Source: Actinomycetota bacterium (GTDB lineage Bacteria; Actinomycetota; Acidimicrobiia; Acidimicrobiales; Poriferisodaliceae). From it: 16,599 nucleotides of DNA. How positions within the stretch are numbered: the first letter of the stretch is position 1; the number at the start of each line of letters is the position of its first letter. The notes beneath the pieces were generated by a model. The model made no database searches and had not been told where the DNA came from. It saw only the letters and a program-made list of their open reading frames with translations. This document shows, in pieces, positions 7,105 through 14,649 of this stretch. Where the stretch lies: positions 1 to 16,599 of the forward strand of contig PCCJ01000074.1 of the NCBI GenBank assembly GCA_002731665.1. Direction: 5' to 3'. Position numbers and translations under genes: made by a program.

Positions 7105-7758
7105 ATGTCAGAGCAAGAATATGTTCGAACAAATAAAACTGAGGTAAAAAGGAAACCAGATAGAGGCAGTTATGACCGAGAGACGGTGCACTCGATTCTT
7201 GATGAGGGCCTTGTAGCTCATGTGGGAATAGTTCAGGATGAAACGCCACTAGTTATTCCAATGACTTATGGGCGAGTCGAGGAACAACTGTATTTACATG
7301 GGTCAGCTGCGAGCCGACTCCTCCGGGATGCTCGTGATGTTGATGTTTGTGTGACAGTGACGCTGCTAGATGGTTTAGTCTTAGCTCGTTCATTAATTAA
7401 CCACTCAATGAATTATCGATCAGTAGTAATCTTTGGAAAAGCAAAACAAGTCACTGATTTAGATGAAAAAAGTTCCGCACTGGAAGCAGTGACTGAACAC
7501 ATAATTTCGGGTCGAGTAGCAGCTACTAGAAAAAATTCTGCCAAGGAAATCCAGTCGACGCTAGTACTCTCTGTCCCCATTAATGAAGTATCTGCAAAAA
7601 TTCGGTTCGGACCTCCTCATGATTACGAAGAAGATATGGAACTTGATGTATGGGCTGGGGTCATCCCAATAGGGATGGCAATCGGTGCTCCCGAACCTGA
7701 TGAGTTCTCAAGCGACTTAATTGCTATCCCTGATCACGTACAAAAGTGGAAGAGATAA
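7105..7758 (+). CDS. PPOX-family flavin-binding protein (pyridoxamine-5'-phosphate oxidase-related)
   Basis: A 217-residue split-barrel flavoprotein of the pyridoxamine 5'-phosphate oxidase-related/NimA-like group. Segments highly characteristic of actinobacterial members are RGSYDRETVHSILDEG (20-35), YLHGSAASRLLR (63-74), VCVTVTLLDGLVLARS (81-96), HSMNYRSVVIFG (100-111) and SAKIRFGPPHDYEEDM (163-178), ending with VWAGVIPI. Such proteins bind FMN or F420 and reduce or bind small molecules; the substrate is not known. I chose ATG 7105; GTG 7099 is an alternative better spaced from a weak GAAGAG at 7084. Extending the frame back to 6976 would overlap the divergent gene by 93 bases and lacks family similarity. 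Its TAA is directly followed by the stop of the converging LLM gene, with no base between. Confidence 0.88.
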   Translation: MSEQEYVRTNKTEVKRKPDRGSYDRETVHSILDEGLVAHVGIVQDETPLVIPMTYGRVEEQLYLHGSAASRLLRDARDVDVCVTVTLLDGLVLARSLINHSMNYRSVVIFGKAKQVTDLDEKSSALEAVTEHIISGRVAATRKNSAKEIQSTLVLSVPINEVSAKIRFGPPHDYEEDMELDVWAGVIPIGMAIGAPEPDEFSSDLIAIPDHVQKWKR

Positions 7759-8787
7759 TCACGAGTTTGGCAAGTAGGGCAAAACTTCTTCTCCAAACCG
7801 TTGAACGGTTTCTTGAAGCTCGTTATTGCTGATTCCCCCCATATCGAACATAAACAATTGTCGATCATGTCCTAACAGTTCGTGAATTTCGCTCATACGT
7901 TCGACACATTCCTGGGAGCTGCCAGCGACAGCAGGGCCGCTCAAAGATGCGTCTAGATCAAAGGGAAGCTTGACTTTTCCGTCAGTATTGGCTCGAATTA
8001 AGTCATCGACAAAGTTCCAATAATGTCCGTATCTCGGAACGAAACGCGCAAGCATATCTTTGTTATTTCTACCGGCAAAAGCATGAGCGCAAGACCCGAT
8101 GTGGATATCTTTTGGGTCACGCCCAAACTCTTGCCAGGCCTCACGATAGCGCTCGATGATGGGTACAAACATTTTGGGGTGACCAAAAACTGATGGCAAC
8201 ATTAAGTGAAAGCCCCATCGGGCTGCTAGTTCTGCAGACTCGTGGGATCCTGCTCCCACCCACATCGGAATTTCACGAGTGGGTCTCGGCCTGGTGGTTA
8301 TATTGTCTAGTGGTTCTCTAAATTTACCGCTCCAAGTAACATTTTCTGAGTTGAGTAACTTATGAACTAAACCAATTTTTTCTGCAAATATTTCTCGAGC
8401 ATCATGAATCGAAAGGCCAAATGCAGGATATGTTCGAGAGAAAAAATTGCCTCTACCAGCAACAATTTCAACTCGGCCAGGGAAAAGATTATCAAGGGTG
8501 GCATAGTCTTCTGCAAGACGTGCAGGGTCTAGCGTGGGAATCAAAGTAACTGCGGTCGAAAGAATAAGATTGGGAGCGCGTTCGCCGATAGCGCTCAGAA
8601 CTACCGGAGGTGAGCTCAACATATAGTCATTAAAGTGGTGTTCACCAATATGCACTGCATCGAAGCCGGCATCATCAGCCCACCCGGCGTAGTTGACGAG
8701 TTGTCGATGACGGTCTGACTCCGATATTCGCTCTTTGGTGTGTGGATGTGCGAGGTTGTCGCCGAGACTCATAATTGCTGATTGCAT
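7759..8787 (-). CDS. LLM-class (luciferase-like) flavin-dependent oxidoreductase
   Basis: A 342-residue TIM-barrel protein of the bacterial luciferase-like superfamily, which uses reduced FMN or F420 for monooxygenation or hydride transfer. The N-terminal strand-helix part contains DAGFDAVHIGEHHFNDY (39-55), and the segment 75-114 (ILSTAVTLIP..., then NLFPGRVEIVAGRGN) is classic for the FMN/alkanal-monooxygenase-like branch. RPRPTREIPMWVGAGS follows mid-protein. It lies 10 bases downstream of the stop of the F420-type LLM gene, so the two are almost certainly co-transcribed. The start at ATG 8787 is supported only by a weak GAG upstream; ATG 8772 is an alternative. Its stop codon abuts that of the convergent PPOX gene. 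Substrate unknown. Confidence 0.9.
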   Translation of the reverse strand: MQSAIMSLGDNLAHPHTKERISESDRHRQLVNYAGWADDAGFDAVHIGEHHFNDYMLSSPPVVLSAIGERAPNLILSTAVTLIPTLDPARLAEDYATLDNLFPGRVEIVAGRGNFFSRTYPAFGLSIHDAREIFAEKIGLVHKLLNSENVTWSGKFREPLDNITTRPRPTREIPMWVGAGSHESAELAARWGFHLMLPSVFGHPKMFVPIIERYREAWQEFGRDPKDIHIGSCAHAFAGRNNKDMLARFVPRYGHYWNFVDDLIRANTDGKVKLPFDLDASLSGPAVAGSSQECVERMSEIHELLGHDRQLFMFDMGGISNNELQETVQRFGEEVLPYLPNS

Positions 8788-8797
8788 TATTAGTAGC

Positions 8798-9853
8798 TCA
8801 ACTTTCCCTGCCGCTACCTGCTAGCTCCGCTAGTAGGATTACGGCTTCGTCTTGTGAAGTATTGATATTCATTCCTGTGATCCCGCTATCTGCCCATTGG
8901 AGATAGCGCTTAGTTATTCGTTCTCGAGAGCCGTACAGGCCCGCCTCGTCAACATATTCATCCGGGATTGCTTCCGCTGCTTCAGTTTTGTATCCCGCTA
9001 GATACAACTCCTGAACTCTGGTTGCCACGTCCTCATAACCTCGCTGGATCATGTGCTGGTTATGAAAATTGACTTCTTTATGTCCCATTCCACCGGCGTA
9101 TAAGGCGATATTATCTTTTGCTTTCTTGAAAATTGTTCCGATATCGTCTGATATTTGAACTGGACATTGAGCGATTATGTCAAAGTCTTTCCAGCTCTTT
9201 TCGTTACCATTATTTCGAGCTCGAGAGAACCCTTCCTCTATCCAAGGGCGGTAATGATTCATGCGGCCGGGCACAAAGTGCATAGGGAGCCAACCGTCAC
9301 ATAGCTCAGCTGTAAGTTTAACGGTTGCTTCGGAACCGCTACCTAGCCAAATTGGCAGAGATGGATTTGTGTGGAGTATCGATGTTAGTGGCTTGCCGAG
9401 GCCTGTAGTGCCTTCTCCGGTGAAAGGTAATTGGTACTCGGTGCCTTGGTGCGACACTGGTGCCTGTCTCTCAAATATTTTGCGCATAATCTGGATGTAG
9501 TCTCTAAGGCGCCAATATGGCTTTCCCCAAGGTTGACCATACCAGCCTTCGACGATTTGAGGACCGGAAACACCTAGCCCAACAATCATTCGATTTCCTC
9601 CAGCCAGGGCATCGATTGTTTGGGCCTGCATCGCTGCCATAGCCGGAGCTCGGCCGGCGAGCTGGATAATTCCTGTACCGAGTTTTATTTTTTCCGTAAA
9701 AGCGGCGATGTATGCAAGAGGAGTCATGGCATCAGACCCATATGCCTCAGCTGTCCAGACGGAATGATAACCGAGTTCTTCGGCCATCTTTATGCGACCG
9801 ATAGGAATGTCTAACTTCGATCCCGAGTATCCGAGCATAAGCGCAAGTTTCAT
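8798..9853 (-). CDS. F420-dependent LLM-class oxidoreductase (Rv3520c-like)
   Basis: A 351-residue luciferase-like TIM-barrel protein whose pattern matches the mycobacterial Rv3520c group of predicted F420-dependent oxidoreductases. Diagnostic stretches are VWTAEAYGSDAMTPLAY (32-48), LGTGIIQLAGRAPA (58-71), GLGVSGPQIVEGWYG (92-106), LPFTGEGTTGLGKPL (142-156) and LCDGWLPMHF (184-193). Members use F420 or F420H2 for hydride transfer; the mycobacterial homologue is encoded among lipid/steroid-related genes, but the reaction here is unknown. ATG 9853 is well supported by GGGAGA (9866-9861 on this strand) seven bases upstream. It follows the acyl-CoA ligase by 132 bases and is followed after 10 bases by a second LLM enzyme. 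Use of F420 implies the host makes that cofactor; no F420 biosynthesis genes are in the window. Confidence 0.9.
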   Translation of the reverse strand: MKLALMLGYSGSKLDIPIGRIKMAEELGYHSVWTAEAYGSDAMTPLAYIAAFTEKIKLGTGIIQLAGRAPAMAAMQAQTIDALAGGNRMIVGLGVSGPQIVEGWYGQPWGKPYWRLRDYIQIMRKIFERQAPVSHQGTEYQLPFTGEGTTGLGKPLTSILHTNPSLPIWLGSGSEATVKLTAELCDGWLPMHFVPGRMNHYRPWIEEGFSRARNNGNEKSWKDFDIIAQCPVQISDDIGTIFKKAKDNIALYAGGMGHKEVNFHNQHMIQRGYEDVATRVQELYLAGYKTEAAEAIPDEYVDEAGLYGSRERITKRYLQWADSGITGMNINTSQDEAVILLAELAGSGRES

Positions 9854-9985
9854 GACAATTTCTCCCTAATCAAATAGTCGATATTGCTTGCTTTAATCTT
9901 AAACATTTATCTAGTTGGCAGTAGATAGTGTCTGTTGCAAACTAAATCGTGGGCATGGGATAAATTTGGCCATTATGCAATGGGT
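9854..9985 (-). promoter_or_regulatory. Gap between ligase and LLM genes with a weak hairpin
   Basis: This 132-base gap contains, just after the ligase stop, a short hairpin CCATT-N4-AATGG (9970-9983). It has only five base pairs and no T-run, so it is at best a weak terminator. The other visible element is the strong ribosome binding site of the LLM gene. No clear promoter was found. Confidence 0.3.
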
Positions 9986-11470
9986 TTAGTTGATGCTTCT
10001 TTCATGTCCTACCCAGTACGGTGCCCGTAACTCTCGTTTTAGTACTTTTCCTGGCCCGGATTTCGGTAGTTCGTTTTCTTGGAATGCTATTGACCTTGGA
10101 AGTTTGTAGCCGGCCAAGGAAGTTCTGCAGAAGTCAATAAGTTCGCTTTCTGTAAGTGAGGTGTCTCTTGGAACTACCGTGGCATGGACTTGTTCCCCCC
10201 AAACCGGATGAGGTATTCCGAAAACAGTTGCTTCTAATATTTTGGGATTTTGGTAAATGACTTCTTCTACCTCAGAACAGTAAATATTTTCCCCGCCGGA
10301 AATAATCATGTCTTTGGCGCGATCCACGAGAAATAAGTTCCCTCCATGGTCTAGATAGCCAACATCACCGGTTCGATACCAGTCACCTTGAATGACCTCT
10401 GCAGTCTGTTCAGGCTTGTTCCAGTAACCACTAGTTACGTTTGGACCCTTTACCAAAACTTCACCAGGCTGCCCTTGGTCTGCTTCTATTTTGATAGACA
10501 CCCCCAGAGTTGGGCGCCCTACAGACTTGCCTAGCGGCGTGTCGATAAGTAACTGTTCGGACCGCAAGCCGGTTACTAGGGGAGCCGTTTCAGTAGCCCC
10601 ATAAATATGTATGAATTCCGCATTCGGAATTTGTTCGCAGGCTTTTCTGAGTACTTCTGTAGAAATAGGAGATGCCCCATGTGTCAACAGAGTCATAGTA
10701 TCTAGCGACCTCGGATTTTTGGCTTGAGCTTCGACCATCGCTGCGATCATTGTTGGTACTAAAAGCGTGGAAGTGCAGCGCTCCAACTCGATGAGATCAA
10801 GGCAGACATTGGGATCGAAATTCGGAACGATTACTTGTGTAACGCCAAGAGAAATACATTGCACGACTGAAAGCGTCCCAGCTGCATGAAACATTGGTGC
10901 AGCCAGAAGGTATTTATCTTTTCCGGATAGAGGCATCGTGATCTGACAATGCACTGTGTTAGCTAAAACGTTTCGGTGGGTTAGCATTACCCCCTTACTT
11001 TTGCCAGTTGTGCCTCCCGTATAAAAAAGTCCGAGTAGCGCATCCTCGGAAACGTTAACGAATGGCAATGGCTCTGAGCTCTCAATAAGCTCTTCGTATT
11101 CGGCAATAGAGATAATCTTCTCTACATTCTTCGATAACGGCCCTGGGTCACGATCAGTGATTAAAATAGTGGCATCGCCATCCTCGAGAGCGTATTCGAG
11201 TTCAGAAAAAGCCCAACGTGTGTTTAAAGGCATAATTTCTCTGCCATGAGAAGGAATTGCTAGGTACAACTCTGCATAAGTTTCTGAGTTAGCGGCCCAA
11301 ATAGCTACTCGTTGGCCTTGGCTAACACCCAGTTCATTTAGAACTGAGCCGACTCGATGACAGCGATCAAGAAACTCGCTAAAAGTTCTCTTCCGACCCT
11401 CGCAGATAAAAGCAATTTCTTCCGAGTGCATCTGTTCTGCTAGAGATAGAGCATCGCTGGTTGTTTGCAT
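9986..11470 (-). CDS. Acyl-CoA synthetase / fatty-acid-CoA ligase (ANL superfamily)
   Basis: A 494-residue adenylate-forming enzyme that would activate a carboxylic acid with ATP and join it to CoA. The ANL core motifs are complete: A3 phosphate loop YTGGTTGKSKGV (150-161), A5 YGATETAP (290-297), A7 WYRTGD (364-369), A8 hinge DRAKDMIISGGENIY (383-397) and the A10 catalytic lysine in LPKSGPGKVLKREL (468-481, Lys475). Length is slightly short for the family but nothing is missing. The acid cannot be named from sequence; the alkyl- or aromatic-acid branches remain possible. The ATG at 11470 has no clear ribosome binding site; an internal ATG at 11431 is an alternative. It heads a leftward group with the two LLM oxidoreductases, so the product CoA thioester may be linked to their redox steps. 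Confidence 0.92.
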   Translation of the reverse strand: MQTTSDALSLAEQMHSEEIAFICEGRKRTFSEFLDRCHRVGSVLNELGVSQGQRVAIWAANSETYAELYLAIPSHGREIMPLNTRWAFSELEYALEDGDATILITDRDPGPLSKNVEKIISIAEYEELIESSEPLPFVNVSEDALLGLFYTGGTTGKSKGVMLTHRNVLANTVHCQITMPLSGKDKYLLAAPMFHAAGTLSVVQCISLGVTQVIVPNFDPNVCLDLIELERCTSTLLVPTMIAAMVEAQAKNPRSLDTMTLLTHGASPISTEVLRKACEQIPNAEFIHIYGATETAPLVTGLRSEQLLIDTPLGKSVGRPTLGVSIKIEADQGQPGEVLVKGPNVTSGYWNKPEQTAEVIQGDWYRTGDVGYLDHGGNLFLVDRAKDMIISGGENIYCSEVEEVIYQNPKILEATVFGIPHPVWGEQVHATVVPRDTSLTESELIDFCRTSLAGYKLPRSIAFQENELPKSGPGKVLKRELRAPYWVGHERSIN

Positions 11471-11516
11471 AATGTGATTTCGGATAGGCGATTAGGGTAC
11501 TCGATCTGAGCGTTGT

Positions 11517-11533
11517 GCGAGTAAGCCACTCGC
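11517..11533. repeat. Six-base-pair hairpin GCGAGT-N5-ACTCGC in a divergent gap
   Basis: A perfect inverted repeat (GCGAGT, five-base loop AAGCC, ACTCGC) lies about 47 bases upstream of the acyl-CoA ligase start, in the 272-base gap shared with the SMP-30 gene. It lies upstream of both genes, so an operator is more likely than a terminator. Confidence 0.45.
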
Positions 11534-11608
11534 TGTAAAATTAGGATAGCGAGCTTGCAAAGCTTCCCATCACTATAGATCTTTAGCGAGCTGTGAAATA
11601 TTAGGAAT
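11529..11608. repeat. Cluster of AGCGAG repeats and an imperfect direct repeat upstream of the ligase gene
   Basis: TAGCGAGCT occurs exactly twice, at 11547-11555 and 11584-11592, and the inverse CTCGCT occurs at 11529-11534. Around these, GCTGTAAAATTAGGAT (11532-11547) is repeated imperfectly as GCTGTGAAATATTAGGAAT (11590-11608), starts 58 bases apart. A further small palindrome AGCTT-GCA-AAGCT lies at 11552-11564 by position count. Repeated and inverted motifs in a shared upstream gap suggest binding sites for a regulator. That is inference; no regulator gene is in the window. Confidence 0.4.
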
Positions 11609-11670
11609 GTGGAGATGCCCGGAAGCTTTCTTTTGTTCTTCGAATACCGAACAGTCTGACCTCGGCGTGG

Positions 11671-11692
11671 GGTATGTTGCTAATGCAATACC
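11671..11692. promoter_or_regulatory. Imperfect inverted repeat upstream of the SMP-30 gene
   Basis: The halves GGTA and TACC enclose TTGC and GCAA, with two extra bases (TG) on the left arm and a TAAT centre. It ends 50 bases before the GTG start of the SMP-30 gene and could be an operator. No promoter hexamers could be assigned with confidence nearby. Confidence 0.3.
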
Positions 11693-11742
11693 TGGGTAGG
11701 AAAATTTAACCGGGTCACGTAACTTTATGGGGAGTTCCAATC

Positions 11743-12636
11743 GTGCAGATTGACCGTTTAGCTTCAGGTCTTATGTTTCCAGAAGGTCCAGCTGTGGGCG
11801 CTGATGGAAATCTATATGTTACAGAAATAGCTGGCCAACGAATTTCAAAAATTAGTGACTCTGGTGTTGTAACCACCTTCGCTGAAACTGGAGGTGGGCC
11901 TAATGGGGCGGCCTTCGATAGCGCTGGTAATTTGTTGATTTGCAATAACGGCGGTAGGTGGCCAACAGACATGCCATCTACAAAAGGTGCTGGCCCAATT
12001 GAAAATGGTGCTGGAAAAATACAAATGATTAATGCCGAAGGAACTGTTAACGATTTTTTGCTTGAGATTGATGGCCTGCCGTTAAACGCTCCTAACGACA
12101 TATGTTTTGATAGCTATGGAGGATTTTATTTTACCGATCCTATCTGGTCAGGCTTAGTAGGAGGAGAGCGAGATGGCGGACCTGTTTGCTACGTAGATAT
12201 AAATGGAACAGCTAGCAGAGTAGCCGGAGGTATCGGCTTTCCTAATGGGCTTGGAGTTCGAGATGATGGTCGCGTGCTCGTGGTTTGTGAGTCGCTAACA
12301 GGGATGCTACTTAGTTTCCAGATTGAGGATCCTGGTATTTTGAGCCGTATTTCTAAAGCAAATGGGATGATTGGTCGTAGGTCAGTCCCTGACGGATTCT
12401 GTTTCGATGCTTCTGGCCGCATCATTGTCGCCGGGCACGGTTCAAATAATTTGTTTGTGCTAGATGGTCGAGATGGTAGACCCATCGAAGTTATTGAGCT
12501 TCCTGAACCTGGAGCGACTAATTGTTGTTTTGGAGGAACTGATTTCAAGACGTTATATGTAACTTCGTCAGATTATGGACATGTGTACGCCATTGACTGG
12601 CCTGTTGAAGGTATGCAGCTATTTCATAATCGGTAA
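11743..12636 (+). CDS. SMP-30/gluconolactonase/LRE-family protein (lactonase)
   Basis: A 297-residue six-bladed beta-propeller of the SMP-30/gluconolactonase family, expected to hydrolyse a lactone with a single divalent metal. The metal ligands of human SMP-30 (Glu18, Asn154, Asp204) correspond to Glu14 (FPEGP), Asn168 (FPNGL) and Asp217 (PDGFCFD). Asn118-Asp119 (APNDICFD) matches the fourth active-site segment. Blade repeats are seen as 'DxxGNLxV'-type strands, e.g. GADGNLYVTEIAG and DSAGNLLICNNGG. No signal peptide is visible, so it is probably cytoplasmic. GTG 11743 is chosen because GGGGAG (11729-11734) lies eight bases upstream. It is divergent from the acyl-CoA ligase and converges on the amine oxidase gene with a 40-base gap. 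The lactone could be a sugar lactone or a ring-cleavage product from neighbouring chemistry; neither can be shown. Confidence 0.9.
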   Translation: MQIDRLASGLMFPEGPAVGADGNLYVTEIAGQRISKISDSGVVTTFAETGGGPNGAAFDSAGNLLICNNGGRWPTDMPSTKGAGPIENGAGKIQMINAEGTVNDFLLEIDGLPLNAPNDICFDSYGGFYFTDPIWSGLVGGERDGGPVCYVDINGTASRVAGGIGFPNGLGVRDDGRVLVVCESLTGMLLSFQIEDPGILSRISKANGMIGRRSVPDGFCFDASGRIIVAGHGSNNLFVLDGRDGRPIEVIELPEPGATNCCFGGTDFKTLYVTSSDYGHVYAIDWPVEGMQLFHNR

Positions 12637-12676
12637 GAATGAATCATAGCTTTCGAAGATTTTTACGTGTAGTGAC

Positions 12677-14569
12677 CTAATGGCAGTGACCATTGCTGCT
12701 CGGCGGAACATCAATCGCTGGGTTGCGCTCGAAAAAGCCATCAGGCACCATTAGAAATCCAGCGTATTCGGTAGGCATCACTGGATAGTCTTCTAGCCGT
12801 ACATCATGTGTGAGTCCGAAACTATGCCAAACAGTTACGTCTGTTTCGGTGATTGAACGATTGTCGGCTGTATATCTCGGTAGCCCATGTCCAGCATTTT
12901 TTTGAGTCGGATAATCTCCGGCTGCGTACCGTTCGGATTGCACCGTAGGTGTTACCCACAAATTATGTTTAGCAAAACCAGCTCTTTGGCCATGCGGTGA
13001 GTCAGCTGAAGCGAACATCGTTGCTGTGGACGAAGGAAGCAGGCGGTAAGAAGTTGGGTAACCAAGACGATTGGTTTTGTGTGAATTCTCGATTTTCCAA
13101 TATCTGCTGCTTGCTGAGCTTGTATTACGCATAGCCGACTTTTCATCGCTGAGGAGTGTCTCAGTAGCAGCGAAAGCTGTGCCGTGGGGATTATCTGAGC
13201 CTTGAGGAAGGGCAGCGGTATTAACTTCGATTACGTTATTGTTGGTTCCGTCAATAGCCATATCAAGACGCACACAAAAAATGTGTTGATGAATTGGGGC
13301 AGCCACATTTGGTGCGATCTGTCGCGCAAAAGTTAAATCGTCGCCGTCACGGTGTGAGCGTGTAGTCAAAATGCCGGTGAGCTTTATCTCAAGCTTGATT
13401 GAGCCATCGAGATGAAAATACCAAAAGAAGCCATATTCGTAATTACCTACTGTGGAGATACTACTTACAACCAAACGTCGAGATCTTCGTACTTCTACCT
13501 GTCCAGTCAACATGTCAGTATGTTTCCAGCCAATTCCAAAGTCCTCTTCGTGGATACATATGGCATTTTTAGTGCTCATGACGCTGCCATCATCAAGCAT
13601 TTGAACTGCATCCAGATAAACAATTTCTCCAATACAGTCGCATCCGAGCGTCAGAGAGTTGGCCGTCATTCCAAGTCCAAACTCACCCGAATCGAGAGCA
13701 TGTTTGAAGGTCTGGCTAGGCCTAGTATCACCGTAGGGAACAACCATTTCTGCTAGCGACGCCCGGTCAATAATTGGTCGCTCGACACCATCCTGGGTAT
13801 AAGCGATTCTGTGCAACACCAGTCCTTCGGTGTCATCCATGACTAGCCTGAAGTTCCACTTTTGCCAAAAAAGTTGGTTGTCCTCAATAGAGAAACTAAC
13901 CCCTTCGGGTTGGCTGATCTCTACCGGTCGAAGGTCTTCTCTGAGGGGGCCGTAATCACTGACAATTGAATCAACGTCATAATTTCCTTTCTCTGTTGCC
14001 ATAGGCCATTGGTCGAAATCCTCTATATGCAAGACTTCCAAACTATCGACGTCAACATGAACCATCAAGCCATCGATCGGAAAGGCGTAACCGTTGTCAT
14101 CCGGATTAGGCCGGTGAAATGCTATACAGCGTTGAACTCTTCTACCATCTTCGAATTCGAAGTCGTAGTCTCCGGTAGGCCACGGATCAACCTGAACGTT
14201 AGATGCGTCAGCAATACCTCGCTTAGAAAGTGCTTTCTGGAAATCAGGGTTATTTTTACATGCCTCCATTACCTTAGAAAGTTCAATGAAGCCAACTCGC
14301 GGAATTACACCTGGAACTAGCGCCCAACGGTCTACTTCGCCTCGACTTACTGAAACGCGTGCCTCGTAGGTTTCCCCTTTCGAATGAACGACAAGGTCAA
14401 GTCGGCGATCAGTTGAATCACCAGCGAGCCAGGATGCGACCTCGGCTTTTGGTGGCTCGTGAATACAGCAACCATGAAATGTCGCGTCGCTGTCGATATG
14501 GCCGCTACGTCGCAGTATGTCTGCACTTGTCTTAATTTCTGCGGCGGTCATCATCGAAAGTGGGTGCAT
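12677..14569 (-). CDS. Copper amine oxidase (primary-amine oxidase, TPQ cofactor)
   Basis: A 630-residue topaquinone copper amine oxidase, converting primary amines to aldehydes, ammonia and hydrogen peroxide. Tyr377 in VGNYEYGF is the TPQ precursor within the N-Y-(D/E) consensus. Copper ligands are His427 and His429 (APIHQHIF) and His588 (FGLTHDV). The catalytic base is Asp293 (ALDSGEFGLG), 84 residues before the TPQ tyrosine, as in the Arthrobacter globiformis enzyme (298 and 382). VVPYGDTRPSQTF, GCDCIGEIVYLD and the C-terminal GFFERNPAIDVP also match that enzyme closely. Length is normal and no signal peptide is seen. ATG 14569 has no ribosome binding site, but TATCAT (14582-14577) ends seven bases upstream, which suggests a leaderless mRNA; ATG 14554 and 14551 are alternatives. 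The enzyme's peroxide by-product makes the divergent peroxiredoxin gene a meaningful neighbour. Confidence 0.96.
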   Translation of the reverse strand: MHPLSMMTAAEIKTSADILRRSGHIDSDATFHGCCIHEPPKAEVASWLAGDSTDRRLDLVVHSKGETYEARVSVSRGEVDRWALVPGVIPRVGFIELSKVMEACKNNPDFQKALSKRGIADASNVQVDPWPTGDYDFEFEDGRRVQRCIAFHRPNPDDNGYAFPIDGLMVHVDVDSLEVLHIEDFDQWPMATEKGNYDVDSIVSDYGPLREDLRPVEISQPEGVSFSIEDNQLFWQKWNFRLVMDDTEGLVLHRIAYTQDGVERPIIDRASLAEMVVPYGDTRPSQTFKHALDSGEFGLGMTANSLTLGCDCIGEIVYLDAVQMLDDGSVMSTKNAICIHEEDFGIGWKHTDMLTGQVEVRRSRRLVVSSISTVGNYEYGFFWYFHLDGSIKLEIKLTGILTTRSHRDGDDLTFARQIAPNVAAPIHQHIFCVRLDMAIDGTNNNVIEVNTAALPQGSDNPHGTAFAATETLLSDEKSAMRNTSSASSRYWKIENSHKTNRLGYPTSYRLLPSSTATMFASADSPHGQRAGFAKHNLWVTPTVQSERYAAGDYPTQKNAGHGLPRYTADNRSITETDVTVWHSFGLTHDVRLEDYPVMPTEYAGFLMVPDGFFERNPAIDVPPSSNGHCH

Positions 14570-14576
14570 CTAAAAG

Positions 14577-14582
14577 ATGATA
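14577..14582 (-). promoter_or_regulatory. Candidate -10 box for the amine oxidase gene (leaderless)
   Basis: On the minus strand this reads TATCAT, five of six matches to TATAAT. Seven bases separate it from ATG 14569, which would place transcription start at or next to the start codon. A weak TTGCAT lies 15 bases upstream as a possible -35. Confidence 0.35.
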
Positions 14583-14615
14583 GGCGCTTTTGGGCGCATG
14601 CAACATCGTGAGTTG

Positions 14616-14621
14616 TAGAAT
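14616..14621 (+). promoter_or_regulatory. Candidate -10 box for the peroxiredoxin gene
   Basis: TAGAAT matches five of six bases of the -10 consensus and lies 28 bases before ATG 14650, leaving room for a short leader with AGGAG (14641-14645). No matching -35 hexamer was found. Confidence 0.3.
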
Positions 14622-14649
14622 GGTCAGGCACACTTGTTCTAGGAGTTCC

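Noticed and set aside
11715..12101. A 128-codon leftward frame over the start of the SMP-30 gene
   Set aside because: It is antisense to a clear SMP-30 protein; its proline/serine-rich translation is typical of a shadow frame.
12645..12667. CTT-TCG-AAG followed by five T as a terminator between the SMP-30 and amine oxidase genes
   Set aside because: The stem is only three base pairs; too weak to call an intrinsic terminator.
13412..13756. A 114-codon rightward frame inside the amine oxidase region
   Set aside because: It is antisense to the well-supported amine oxidase active-site region and its translation resembles no protein I recognise.
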